This document shows, one piece after another, positions 13,401-27,900 of a stretch of DNA of 64,000 nucleotides; the stretch's first letter is position 1; the number at the start of each line of letters is the position of its first letter. The DNA lies in assembly GCA_963082975.1 (NCBI GenBank), contig OY720348.1, forward strand, positions 57,511,461 through 57,575,460. Reading direction: 5' to 3'. The position numbers were made by a program, and so were the translations under genes. The stretch is from Labia minor. Taxonomy: Eukaryota > Arthropoda > Insecta > Dermaptera > Spongiphoridae. The notes beneath the pieces are model-generated. The model was not told the DNA's origin, did no database searches, and saw only the letters and a list, made by a program, of their open reading frames with translations.

Positions 13401-16400
13401 CATAGTAGTGTATTTTGTTAATAATTAAAAAAAACTTACCTTATAATAAGTTGTTCTATAGGTGGGGGACATTTTCCCATTAGGGGTGGCCTTCTACCAA
13501 GATGAACGGCCCACATTATACTATAAGCGGATCCAGCAATGTCATCAAAAGGTTTTCTTCTACTTAAAACCTCCCATAAAATGATTCCCCAACTAAACAC
13601 ATCACATTTTTCTGTATAATTTGAACCTGTAAAATGAAATGTACCAATGTTTAATTAATAAAATAAATTTAACAAAGATTATGATCGAAGTACAATCGAA
13701 TTTTTCTTAAAAATAAATATACAATTAAAAAAATAATTTGGAGATAAATAATGAGTGGCTGTTGCTAAATGATTATTATTAAATTGAACGATTAATATTT
13801 TGGATAAATTAAATAAATTAACTATAAACATATTTGAGGTTAAGAAAATTTTGATACACACTACATTCTCGTGCCTTATACATATCTTTTGCAGGATTCT
13901 GGAGTTTAAACAATACCGAGTGTTCATCATTGGTTTTAAGATCCAATTGAGAGAGCCGAAGGAGAGAAGTGGCTTATAATCTTCCGTTGCCAATCATTGA
14001 CCTCACATACTGGAAAAATTAGTTTATTATAATAGATTCGTAATAACTTCAAACCCCGAAATGGGGAGAAGAAAAATCTAATAAATATAATAAATAAAAC
14101 TATTAAAAACTCGTAGTAATTGTTCGATGAGCGTCATACAATTTTTTTTATTTGAATTCATAATTGAAATTAAAGATAATTTAATTGCCCATTAATTAAG
14201 TAAATTTCATGCATACTATGAAAAAAATAAAAATTTATATATATTTAAAAAGAAAAAAAAAGAAATGTAATAATTAAAATTTTGAAATTTATAATTAAAA
14301 AATATTAGTTATCCCTTTTTTTATTAAAATGACAAAAAAAAATGATGTTAATGTTTTTTAAATATGAATAAATGATCGAACTTAATCAAATTCAATAATT
14401 AATTGTAATTTAAATGCAACTTTAACTGAAAATTTGGACTATGATAGCGATTGTTTTATTGTTATATGAAATATATTTTGTTATATGAAAGTGTTCATTT
14501 TTTTATTCAATTAGTTTATTTATAGAATTAAAAGTTTTGTTAGATTGTTTTATTTTTAAAAAATATTTATTTAAAAAAAAATTATTTACATCAACAATTG
14601 TATTAGAAATTTTACTAAAAATTAACAATATGTAAAAAAATAAAATCAAAGCTAGCTCAATTTTGTTGATGAAAAAAAAAATTAAGATTGAGGTTGCCGA
14701 GAGTAAATAAATATTTTATATTATTTAATACCTATGAAAAAGAGAATTTTGATTTTTCCTTGGATATTAAATTTATATACAGTATTTAATAAGCATGTGT
14801 AGTTTATTGGTAGGACTGATTCTCCCACACAATACTAGGTTAACAATAAAGATTGAATAATTCCAGTGTGTGATATTATTGACAACGGATAGATCTAAAT
14901 AATGCCTCTTTTAAAATTAAAATAAATAAAAACTATTTAAAAAATACATTATAAATATATTAAATAAATAAACTCACCTTATTTAATTCTAAAGAAAAGT
15001 TTTTTATTTTTTGTTTATTTTTTTAATTAAATACATTGTTAAAATTAACTAAATTAATTAAAAGAAAATCCAGCTTAGGTTTTGTGTAAATTAATAAAGG
15101 CCATTGATATTTTTTATATTATTAATGCAAACAGAGGCGTATTTATGGAAGGAGTAAGTGAAAGATAAAAACTACACCATAAAATTTTAGAAATTTCATC
15201 TGAATGAATGTTGTATTTAGAATTGATATAAATTAATTATAACACAACTCCTCCCCCCATCTATTTGCTCTTTGAAAAGAAAAATTCAATTTACACATGA
15301 ATATAAAGAAAAAAATTTACAATTATTCAATGTTAACTTTCAAAAGGGTGAATAAAATATTTTATTTTAAAATAATTTCCAATATGGTCGGGGTACCCAA
15401 CAAATAAATATTAAAATAAAAAAATTAAATTTCAATTCCAAATAAAATCTTTTCTGATTTATGTTTTCTAGCTGTCAGTGAGATTGAGGTGTAATGGTGT
15501 ACCATCTTAGCAGGCTCATAGTCTATTCAAAATTTTCAATTCTAACAGTTCTATCATTTATTTTTAATTTCTCATCAAACAAACAAATATTAATAAACGA
15601 TACCCTTCTTTTTTACTAATTTTACTTATCCCATGTGAATATATTTTTTTAGAAGAAAAAATTAATCTTATATTAATTAATAAATAAAAAAAGCTATTTG
15701 GACAAGGTTTATGCAGCGATAAATGTAAAAAAAACAAAAAAAAAACAACAAATATTAGAATAACAAACCACAATTATTATAATTATAATATTATTAACTT
15801 TTCTTTCGAAAAATAATTTAAAATTATCAATTTTATGAAGAAAGTATTTTTAAAAAATTAAAATAAAAACAACAAAAAACTATATTTAATCTTAATTCAT
15901 TATTAATAAAATTTCAATCAATATCTGAAATAAAAGTAGGTATTTTCTGTAAAAAAATGAAACCAATTTTTGAAAGCATACTTATTATTTTAAATTCGTT
16001 CAATATAAATAAAGTATTAATTTTTAGAAATTTAGTATTATTTTTGATCCAGGGTTATGAACCTGTTTTTATAGATTTAAGAAATCAAATTTAAAATTTA
16101 CATATTAAAATACTCTTCTATACATTTAATTTTATAATAATAGACTTTAAATGAAAATTACTTTATTTTATTATATAAACTAAATTTAAACTGAAAAATC
16201 TAAACCATAGTAAGAATCATTTTTAATTTAAAAACATTCAGTGGAGATTCAAATTGATTGATTAGTTTTATGCACATTTCTTACACATTATCAGAAGTTT
16301 TTTTCGCAACTTCAGTTCAATTAAGTGTTAAATATATATATATTGTATTACTTTAATATTTATTGTATATATATGTTTTCTTATGATGTATTTTCTAAAA

Positions 16401-18218
16401 ATCAACTTCAGTTAAGAAGAAAGTATTTGATGATAATGTAACAAACGAAATGCGCATAAAGTAAATATATAAATCAAATTGAAACTTCACCTATTGTTTT
16501 TTATATAAAAACAATTCTTATTAACATTTATATTTTTAAGTTTAATTTTAGATTATAAAATATATTATAATGCCCCAACAAGTTCCAATACGGTTAAATC
16601 TATGAATTTCAAATACTTAATTATTTATTATATGTTTATAGTTTTGGTATAGATTTTAATTATTGTTTTATTTAAAAAAAGATTAATTAAATTAATTATA
16701 TATAATGATTAAAACTATAATTACCTATGTTTAACATGCCACTAATAAGTTAAATTAATTATTTTGACTTTGAATGTATATAGAAGGGTAAGTAAAAACA
16801 TTTTTCTAATTTTAAGATGTTCAATCAAAAACAAAATTAAAATAGTCTTAATTGATACCTTCAAAGACTTCAGGAGCCATCCAAGCTGCACTGCCTTTGT
16901 TATTGGTCATATATGTCTTCTGATCACATGCTGTTCCAAAATCACATATTTTCAAAACTTTGCCATTCTTTATAAGTAATAAATTAGGTGGTTTTAAATC
17001 TCTATAAAAGTAATGAAAATAAATCAAAATAAGATAAATGTAATGTCTATTTACTTTTTCTTTACCTGTGTATAAGTGCTTTTGGTTTCATATTATGTAG
17101 ATATGCTACTCCCTGTGCACATTGTAAAGCCCAACTCATTGCATGACCAGCAGTGTAGATGGGTTGTGGATCTACATGTAGTACTAAAATATATAGATCG
17201 TATAATAATAAATTAATAATGAAGCTGATAAAAGTTATAAATATTAATTTTAATAAAAAAGAAAAAATTGTCAAATTTCAATAAAGAATAAAAAAACAAA
17301 ACAAAAAAATGATTATGTCTAAAGTCAGTATAAAATTATTAACTAAAGAATTAATCTTTAATAGATTGGAATTTAAAAAAAGACACCATATCAGAAGATG
17401 ACACTATAGCACTAACTTGGCCTGATGGGAAAAAATTTCGTATTTCTTCATCCTTGACATCATATTTTAGGATTTTTGCTAATGATAAAACTATAAGCTC
17501 AAAACATAAACTATCAGTAAATAATATTTATTTAATATATCTAAAACTAGTTAATAAATATTTATCTCTTCGACATTTGCAATTGATAATTATTTCCAAG
17601 GTCAATTCAATAATACAAGATAATGGAATATTGATTTGAAAATTAATTCTAAATTTTATAGAAATATAAGATAATAATATAATAATGAATTTATAATTTA
17701 GCTCTTGGCATAATTTGTTTTTTTATTACATTAATAGTTTATAGTATAAATTTGAATTGTTGGTGTTTATTTTAATAAAATGTATAAAAGAAAAGAATTC
17801 AGGTTGTTTTATAGTCTAACTATATTAAGATGACAATTCAATTTAATTTACCATTGTATAAGGAGCCTCCTTCGGCATATTCCATCACTAAACATACTGG
17901 TTTTTGAGTACATGCTCCATATAATTTGACAATATTTGGATGTGAAACACGTGACAACTGTCTAACTTCTATAGCAAATGCTTTTTTTTCAGCTTCAGAT
18001 TCAATTAATTTAACAGCTACAAAAGTGTCTCTCCATTTGGCTTTATAAACAATACCAAAAGAACCTTTTCCTACAATCTAAGATGAAAAAAAAGTTAAAA
18101 TCTCAAAATACATAATTTATATATTAAATTCTCAACAAACCTCCAAATTTGAAATTTCATTAAAATTGATTTCTTCAACAAAATTTGCAGATTGGATTGA
18201 ACTTTCCTGGTACGCCAT
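4060..18218 (-). CDS. Map3k7/Tak1: MAP3K7/TAK1 protein kinase, 12 exons, complete
   Basis: Exons, in transcription order: 18218-18141, 18077-17852, 17183-17066, 17001-16859, 13626-13440, 12404-12280, 11937-11878, 11808-11702, 11637-11535, 5079-4934, 4868-4707, 4194-4060. They sum to 1590 bp (529 aa plus stop) with all phases matching and GT-AG borders. The kinase domain spans about residues 22-290: glycine loop GKGSFG 29-34, VAVK with Lys49, HRDLKPPN 140-147, DFG 161-163, activation loop TYMT 170-173 equivalent to the TAK1 autophosphorylation threonines, APE 183-185. Signature strings include [18 protein letters not shown] and [11 protein letters not shown]. The C-terminus (about 400-525) is the coiled coil that binds TAB2/3 in known TAK1 proteins ([16 protein letters not shown]). 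It is a cytoplasmic MAP3K that, with TAB proteins, activates IKK/Relish and JNK in innate immunity. It is somewhat shorter than the human protein. All catalytic residues are present. The 6.4-kb intron between exons 9 and 10 is full of transposons. Confidence 0.96.
5157..5351. mobile_element. hAT MITE, 195 bp
   Basis: Terminal inverted repeats CAGGGGTTCCCAAAGT and ACTTTGGGAACCTCTG are flanked by the perfect 8-bp duplication ATATAAAC (5149-5156 and 5352-5359). The body has several GGCCCG motifs and no coding capacity. It sits in TAK1 intron 9. Confidence 0.93.
5360..8132. other. TAK1 intron 9: low-complexity and repeat fragments
   Basis: It holds a (ATT)n run near 6048-6074, a long AAATAAATA-type tandem at about 6135-6252, and a conspicuously less AT-rich block at about 6775-7075 that looks like an interspersed repeat but is unrecognised. 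At 7262-7350 there is a fragment of the SINE family that recurs at 44925 and 61726 (shared ACTGATCATA and CTTGATAGGCG). No exon was found. Confidence 0.5.
8427..8942 (-). CDS. endonuclease/exonuclease/phosphatase-fold ORF inside hAT
   Basis: This 171-residue open frame starts at ATG 8942 and ends at TAG. It resembles the C-terminal two thirds of an endonuclease/exonuclease/phosphatase (EEP) domain: [11 protein letters not shown] carries the GDFN catalytic signature, TTIDAVFTR matches the core strand, and SYHKPL sits where the catalytic SDH normally is, with Tyr replacing Asp. The N-terminal part of the fold (first metal-binding Asn/Glu) is missing. EEP domains of this style occur in non-LTR retrotransposons and in Helentron-type elements. 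No reverse transcriptase or helicase is next to it. It runs opposite to the hAT transposase, so it is probably a fragment captured by, or inserted into, the hAT element. Activity is unlikely given the truncation and the Asp loss. Confidence 0.6.
   Translation of the reverse strand: MEIIARQSLSYSSTVTPVGDVCIAECQTHNGKIIVIAAIYISPNQNLDDIIYFIHRSLLVYSHTGANALERGEDKIPLILGGDFNVNFGSDDSLPLINFLRETFGLLINNDPKESTTKSGTTIDAVFTRYIENIESRTYISYFSYHKPLISVLPIEAPTDNSTGNVDMMIE
9301..10159 (+). pseudogene. hAT transposase relic (BED finger + dimerisation domain)
   Basis: The ATG at 9301 begins a BED zinc finger (CLKCRSVF, then HLQTAKHKR; spacing C-x2-C-...-H-x5-H) followed by a conserved segment ending SRTKCEAN. The reading frame then changes near 9692-9717. 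The second frame encodes the C-terminal hAT dimerisation region ([13 protein letters not shown]). The RNase-H catalytic core that should lie between them is absent, so this is an internally deleted, non-functional transposase. Both remaining ends still read well, which suggests a fairly recent deletion. Confidence 0.85.
10497..11250 (-). mobile_element. RTE-type LINE, 3' relic
   Basis: The minus strand encodes, with stops and shifts, the end of a reverse transcriptase: [20 protein letters not shown], then [17 protein letters not shown], then a C-terminal tail with GRPSG-like and RLRxRTS-like text. It ends in a GATA-type microsatellite at 10488-10500, typical of RTE tails. Related relics are at 28985 and 36530. 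Confidence 0.8.
12433..13068 (+). repeat. interspersed repeat family A, full-length copy
   Basis: It runs from TAAGTTGACCTGTGGCC to GTCGGTCGGTAA in a TAK1 intron. It contains two TGACGTCA palindromes (12622-12629, 12642-12649), a GACGGACA/GACAGACG microsatellite (about 12917-12950) and the sequence ATTTCATCAAAATCGGTTGA. The last two features recall the GTCY microsatellite and core of mini-me/DINE-1 (Helentron) elements, but the assignment is tentative. Other copies are at 21751, 42336 (inverted) and 50547 (inverted), with partial copies at 49797, 52530, 58372 and 59128. Confidence 0.8.
13700..16850. other. TAK1 intron 4, AT-rich
   Basis: The 3.2-kb intron between kinase exons 4 and 5 is nearly all A/T. 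I see no TE termini, RNA gene or exon in it; the one-frame ORFs are short and unrecognisable. Confidence 0.5.
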
Positions 18219-20352
18219 ATGTCAAATGCATAACAAATCTATTAATTATAAAAATAAAGCATTTTGAATATTTAAAAAAATTAATTATTCAAAAATAAAA
18301 ATTAATAAAAATATATATAAATAATAATGATCGTTAATTAATGGTTGTCTTTAAATAGAGATATTTAAAATTAAATGTGTTTGTGAATTTCTAAAGACAG
18401 CTGAAAATAAGAATTTATATCATAAACGGATGGTGAACTCAACGCCATCTTCTGTTTAAGATTTATACTTAATTCTAACATCATTAGAGATAGAATTTCA
18501 AATAAATTTCAAAACAATGAACAAAAATACAATAATTTTTAAAGTGGAGCCTTGTATAGATTTAATAGAAATATATTTTTTAATTTAAAATATTTTAGGG
18601 AATCTTGTCATTAATCTATTCGAAATTTAATAAATAAATATATATATATAGGATGCATCTTAAAAATAAGTCATATTCTCTAAGAAAATTATAAAAATAA
18701 TATATGGAAAAACATAACTAATTTCTATAATATATTTTTAATTAAGAAAATCATAAACTAAAAATTAATATTTATATTGTATAAAAATTGAAGTTGATAT
18801 TCTGAGAACTATTGGGGATATAATTTTTATTATTTCATTAAAATGTGTCTTGATATAGAAATGATTTGCTAATTGAACCAACTTTTTACCTTTCAGATTT
18901 TCCTGATATAAAAATAATTTTAACTTAAAATTAATACACTGTATATGGTTTATCTTCAAAAAGTATAAACTAAAAGAAAATAACATTTGAACTTTTGAAT
19001 TATTTCAAGGCTGGCAAGAAATGATTATTTTTTATTGTTGGAACATAAAACAAGTGGACAAAATGAAAACATATACATTCATTTTTTTTAACATTAATAA
19101 ATTCAATTACATTAGATTTTTATAAAAAACAAATAAAGTGAATTTAAACTTATATTTATTTTTAATGACAATAAAAAGAACAAGCCTAAAATTAATAATA
19201 TATTATTCTAATAGTAATACTCATATATTCATTAAAATATGTTGACATGTATTAATAATTCAGTGAAGCGTAAAAATTTAAGAAGCTTTTTTTTGACGTG
19301 AAGTTTTTTTATTCAAAGTATTTCTTTAAATATATCAAAATAAAAAAATTCATAACAATAGAATTTAAATATAATAATATGATTATTATTTAAAATATTC
19401 ATTAACAATTAATAGTTTTTGAATTTATCTCTAAATATATCATAAAAAATTATTTTGTATAATTAATGAAATTAGTTGATGTCATTATTGGATATCATTA
19501 AATTTTGGTAATATAATTAAAAATTAAAATTTAATTTATTAAAGTAAAAAAGTTCCTAACTATAAGATAGTAATAAATAAAATAAAATTTATTTTAAATT
19601 TAGATTAATATTATAGTGTATAAAAATATATCCTGATTTAATTATGATATCAAAAACAACTGGTCTTAATTTAATTTATATTATTCCAGTAGTAATCCTT
19701 ATATCATTTAGAAGAAGATAGTGATATGAATATTAAAAATAAAGCAATGATAAATAATAATAATGATAAAATAAATAAAATTACAATTTCTTCAATTTTC
19801 GATATAGCAACAGGTAAATTATTCTTGGTTGTGGGTGTGAATAACGATATTAAATGAGTAATTTTATTTCTTTTAACTTGGCATTTATTAAAATCTTCAA
19901 ATTAAATATTTCTTTATATTTTAGACATTCAATATTAAAAATAAGAGATATGATTTTAAAATATTATTAATAAATATATTTTATAATATAAATTCTTTAA
20001 TAAATATTTTGGTAAACAATTAAAATAATATTGATAGATTTAAAAATAAAAGAATTTATATAATTATGTTATGTTAACTTGTTGGAACTGAAAAATGAAA
20101 ATATTTATTTTTTGACATTTGTATGAAATCGTTAAAGCAAAATTGTGATTATAAATACAAAATCCCTAAAGAAATTTTAAAAAATGTGAAATAAAGAATA
20201 TTATATTTCTCTTATATATTTCATTTTTTTATAATAATTCGTTGAAGGCCGAAGGCAGTCTGAGCATCTAGAATGTTTATAATAATAAATTTTTAAATTA
20301 TTCATTAAAGTTATTTTTGTTTATAAATAGGAGGGAGAATTCAAATAGAATA
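18219..20352. other. upstream region of TAK1, no further gene seen
   Basis: The immediate upstream sequence of the TAK1 start codon (18218) is AT-rich with no clear TATA or initiator that I can defend. From 18500 to 20350 there are only low-complexity runs and short spurious ORFs. Confidence 0.4.
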
Positions 20353-20420
20353 TGCTATGACAGCTATACTCAAGGTGTGTTGCGCGGAACCCTAGGGTTC
20401 CGCGATACCTCTGTAGGGGT

Positions 20421-21110
20421 CAGGACCGGCCCGAGCTCTTATGGCGCCCTAGGTGGCCCTAGGCCAAGGGTCTAAAGTTCGCCCCATATGTTTTAACAAG
20501 CAAAAAAAAAAGAATCAACTAAAAAATTTTTGTTTGTTATTAAAAAAATATTTTTATATTTGAAAATATATTTTATTTTAGTTGGATCCACATATTGATT
20601 GATCTTCCTAAAAAGAAGATATCAACATTTCCATAAAAGGAGATGTTTCCTAAAGTAGAAGTTACCAAAAGGGGGAACATAAACAGTGAATTGGTTTATT
20701 ATATTTATTGATTGATCGACAGCGGTCGATACTATGTATGGAGTTTGAGCCAATCATTGGTTCCTCTTATCACTCTAAAAAGTATTTAAGCATCTTTAGA
20801 CATTAAGGGGATGCCACGCACCCCAAAAGAAAATATTATAAATAAAGTTTCTTATGATAATAATTCTTCCGATATAAATGCGCGTAAATCCAACCATTTT
20901 TATATTAAATTTAATACAAAATTTTCTTAACACCAATATGTATATAAAACTTTTGTTTCTGGATAATCTTTCAGGACTGTTTTTATCTACGAAAAAAGAG
21001 AGAAATTATATATATTCGCGAAGGATTATTTTTTTTTTTCATAATGGCGCCCCTGCCAGCCATGCGCCCCAAGCCATGGCCTTACTGGCTCGGCTCTAGG
21101 GCCGGCCCTG
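20421..21110. mobile_element. nested non-autonomous hAT element, 690 bp
   Basis: The termini CAGGACCGGCCCGAGC and, inverted, CAGGGCCGGCCCTAGAGC are flanked by GTAGGGGT (20413-20420) and ATAGGGGT (21111-21118), an 8-bp duplication with one mismatch. The sequence outside the insertion rejoins precisely to match the uninterrupted relative near 52110-52140. No transposase is encoded. Confidence 0.9.
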
Positions 21111-21605
21111 ATAGGGGTTCCTCAAGAATTGCGGAGTATATATCATAAATTAAATAATTTCAATATTTTAAAATAGAATAAAATAAATAGGTTAAAGGGA
21201 GATATTATAAATAAAAAAAGAATTTGTTTTGTAAATATTGTTAACTTTGTGTGTTAAAATTGTGAGCGCGCAGTTCCTTTGATAAAAGCCGCCACTGAAT
21301 TAGACGCTATAGTTATCAACAAGCGGCTTTCGACTATAACTTCAAAAAATAAAGTCGAAATTACAACGCAATTTTTATATTTCTCTTTTTATTTTTGCAT
21401 CAGTTGACGATTAGCGTTTTGAGCGATAAGTTCCTATCTACCTACTTACAAGCTCGCTAGCGAGAAACTAGTGTGCATTGTTCTACTGCCTGCTGTATTC
21501 TGTTTCAGTTTTATACATTTCTTCATTGTTACTAAATTTATACGCAGAAACGATTGTGCATTATTTAGACCCCATCATCCTGACTAACATTTTAAATAAA
21601 GAAGA

Positions 21606-23530
<1,925 letters not shown>

Positions 23531-24492
23531 TTAAGATTTTTTTCTTTTTTAATATTTTCTATTATTGTACTTGTCATGTGGTAAAGTAAGTAATAATTAG
23601 TAATTGTTACATTGTACTTTTGTTATGCTTATAAATAAATAATACACTTTAGAAAACTATTGTTTTATTGTAAGGGGTTCCATCAAGTGCTTCAGTTGCT
23701 TCCCAAAAGGGTTCCGTCAACAAAAAAGTTTGATAACCACTGTGCTATGATATCGATAGCTGTTCAGACCGCCTTCGTCGCTCTTCTCACCCAGAGGGGG
23801 GGGGGAGTTCTGAAGGAATACGTATTATTTGGTTGAAAGTAGTAATAAATTTTATTTATTTGATTTATAAAACTAAAACTAACTTTTAGTAAATTATTTT
23901 GTCATCCCACAACCATATCTTAGCGAGATTTGATTAGATCCAACCAAATACCATCCGTTATCCAACGTTGCCCAATTTTGCCTTAATCCTCATTGATATT
24001 CTCTTAAGATAAGAAAAAACGTATACCCGATTCCGATTCATTTACTCATACAAGATGCATGAGAAATAATAATATTGAAATAATATTTATATTTTAATAT
24101 TATAATAAAATATACAAATTTAAAAGTATTAAAATTCAAATCATATTTTTGAATTTAATAGCAAGTAGATTTACGAAATTATTTATTTTATATGCACATG
24201 ATTGATTATTTGTGTTAAAATTTAAATAAATTAATATATTTTAATTTTTAAATTTATATAAATATTTTCAAATAATTTTTTTTGACAAAAGTGAATTAAT
24301 TAAACATAATAAATAAAAAGAAACCTTTAAAGAAATTATAATGGAATAATTTGAATTTAAAACAAATTTAAAAAAATAATTTCTCTCTGTCTGTGCGAAG
24401 ACCTCCGAAGGTGCTAGTATAGAATTAACAAAACATAAATTATATTGTAAAATGTAAATCACAATTATAATATAATAGAATACTTAACATCC

Positions 24493-24676
24493 CAGCCAGA
24501 ACGTCGACGTCGATTAGACGTCTAATCGACATCTAGGAGATCTAGATACGTCTAGAAATATCAATATTTAGACGTCTATATAGACATCTAGAAATATCAA
24601 TTTTCAGTTGTTATATTTCTAGACGTAATCTAGATCTAGACGTATCTAGATCTCCTAGACGTCGACGTTCTGGCTG
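24493..24676. mobile_element. palindromic MITE rich in AGACGTCT/CTAGACGT
   Basis: The ends CAGCCAGAACGTCGACGTC and GACGTCGACGTTCTGGCTG are perfect inverted repeats. The interior repeats AGACGTCTA, TCTAGACGT and AGATCTAGA motifs so that most of the 184 bp could fold on itself. I cannot identify a target duplication or a parent element. Confidence 0.75.
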
Positions 24677-24998
24677 TGATCGTATATTCATATTTAAATT
24701 TTATATAACCATGTAGCAGATATTAGACTGATTGTGTATTTGCTTTTAGAATAATTTATTATTTATTTATTTATTTATTGAAACTGTTGTTACAAACAAA
24801 TTACAAAAAATAGCAAAAACATTTTTAAAAGTTCTTCAAGAATTTCATCATAAATATATGTATATGGGTATATTAATCCTTATTATAATTAAAAATATTT
24901 CATTTCAGTTAAACTTTTTAATCAAAATATATTTAGAAATTATAATATAATTAATTAAACAATAATTTTGTTTACTACCAATTTTATAAATCAATTAT

Positions 24999-27900
24999 TT
25001 AATTAACAATGTATATCCAACCCTTCTCTAAATTTTTTGAAGATATAAAAGGTTTATAATCCAATTTTGTAATTGAAGGCCTTTCGCCAATTTCTTCTTG
25101 ATTAATACCCCCAAAGGAACTATCGTCCCTCTCCAAAATGTCAATAAGATAAATTAATTTGAGTTGTTTATCCTAAAATAATTTTAAAAAATTAAAGAAG
25201 AGAGAAAGATTCAAAATTAGAAACAAAAAAAAGATTCAAATCATTCTTACTAAATGACAAAAACTATTATTCACAAGAGTTTTTCTAATCATGGTAATTA
25301 ATGTAGAACAGTCACTAATTGGCAAATTTAAAATATGTTTAAAATTATTTTTATATTTATATAATGAATTCAAATTAGTAGATAAAACTGGAAAAAAGAT
25401 TGATTATAAAAAAAATATTTAAAATGATATTTATACATTTAATTAATAAATTTTATTATTTCCAAATTAATTTATTTTATAATAAATTTTAACTTACCTT
25501 GATCATTAAAAATACTTATCGTAAAATCATTTATTGGAGTGCAAAAACCATTTAAAAATAAAATATTTGTCGGTGAAATTTGCAAATTATTTAATTGATC
25601 AATTTTTCGATAAATAGAGACTGGATTAAAATCGTTTACATCGATTGTACTATTAAAAAATAAAGAAGAAAATAAATATAATAGATCTAGAAAGAGTAAA
25701 TCCAACCAAAAGAGAGCGGAAATTTCTATGTAGAAAAGTTTATTTAACGATTAATACCAAAAAATTGCAGAAACTCATAAGAAAAGGTTTAGATGTTATA
25801 TTCGTTCAAACTCTCTGAGTTTTAAATCTACTTATCCCAACAAATTTAGTTCCACCAATAGAAAATAACCAATTATTTTGTTTAAGAGATGATAAACAAA
25901 ACATATATTATACAGCTTATATACAATTATAAATATAATTTTAATAAATAATAATACAAAATTTATATATATAAATATATATACTAACCTATTAAAATCT
26001 CCATATATAAAAGAATTAAATGCATACATTAAACAAAGTTTCATGCAAGGATAAGAACGACTGTTTAAATTTATTCTTGTCATATTAATAGGACTGTTTG
26101 ATAAAAACGCATCTGCAATAAAATATTTTAAATTAGTATAACTCTTAGACTATATATAAAAATAAAACTAAAAAAATAAAATAAAATCATACAATATTTA
26201 CGAATTTGTGAAATAATTTGCGACCTGAGATTGGCAATCATTTGAAGTTTTGGCAAACAAAGGCCATACATTTCACAGAAAATTATTTCATATTTTGATT
26301 TAATTACTTTAATCCAACTGTTGTAAATTTTAATCATGATAACATGATCCGAGAATGATTTTTTTTCGAAATTTGCATGAATTCTAGTAACAAGTTCTTC
26401 AGTTATATTAGCATCATAGAATGGCCTGTTTTTATAGAAATTAAAATGTTGAATATTTTAAATTATGAGACTATAAAGCATGTTTAGATACTCCTAGAGT
26501 TATAAAATCATTTATTAATTTTTATTTAAGTTTAAAAAGACAAAATAAGTTAATTAAATGTACTTTCATTACATTATATTATTTTATGAGAATTAATATA
26601 TAAATGTATAATTTATATTTATTTTAAATAATTTTATAATTTTTCAAGCAATAAAATACAAACAAAGTAAATATAAAAAATATTTATCCTTCTAACAATT
26701 TATATTGTTTAATCGAAAAAGTCAAATAAATAAAACTTCTTTCAACAAAAATATAAAAAAATGACAAAAATATTTTCTGAACCGGCATTCATATATATAA
26801 TGCGTGATCTATTATGTTAGGGGGGGGGGGGGGGCAGGGGGTATGGGTGTTGACCCACAGAGGGGAGGTCCGGGGGTCTCCCCTGGAAAAATTTTTGACA
26901 AAATAAATTATTTATTTAGTTATTTCTAGAGTATACTTATACGTAATTTAGAGATGTTTTTTTTACTTTTGGGTTCTCAGTTACAAAATTAATCACTTTT
27001 AAATTTATTTTTAGCACAATGGGGGAGGGGGGCACGTGCATATTTATATATAGATATAGATATCTAGATTTGCCAATATCAATTTCTTTAATTTTATTTA
27101 AAATTGAATATTAATTTACATTTATACTTACCCAACCGATAAAATCGACGCTAATGTTATGATTGGATCCAAACATTTCAATTTTAGTGAAAAAAATATC
27201 ATTTTACTTAAGAATGGATCAATCTGTAAAGATGCAGCAAATTTTCCTAAATCGGTTAATTCTTGTTTTTCATTTAAAAATTTTTGAATCTTAATTAAAT
27301 AGAAATAGAAATAGAAATAGAAAATAAAATAAATGATTTATATATTTGAATTGACAAGATTAAACCTTACCTGTAATTGATTGATAGTTTCATCAATGTA
27401 TTTTTCAATTGGTTGGATAATCATACTTTTAAATATATCTTTAAAACTTAAATCATTGCTTTGGCGATTAATCGTACTCAATACTAATAATCTAGAATTT
27501 GATTCATATAACGTATCGATAGCATTTTCTTGAAGATCTTTTAATTGATAAATGCACATGCATAAAGGATTGTTATCCGTAACCCATGAAATACGCCAAT
27601 TGTGCTCTTCACTTGAAATTTGTCTCGGATTGGGAACAAACCGTGTTTTGAATGTTTCTTCCGAACAAATGATCTATAAATAAAGTTTTATTATAGAAGC
27701 ATGCTTGGAAATGAATAAATGTTTATTTCAATACAAGATCTTTAATAAATTTGATTCATCCTATCTATTATATTTTTCAACTGTTCAAATAAAGTGGACT
27801 GACTAGCTTAGGTTGGAGTAAAGAGGAGGAAAACAAGGTTAAAGACACATTTAGATTAATTTCCATCTAAATAAACTCAATAGTTTTAGTAACTTTGAAA

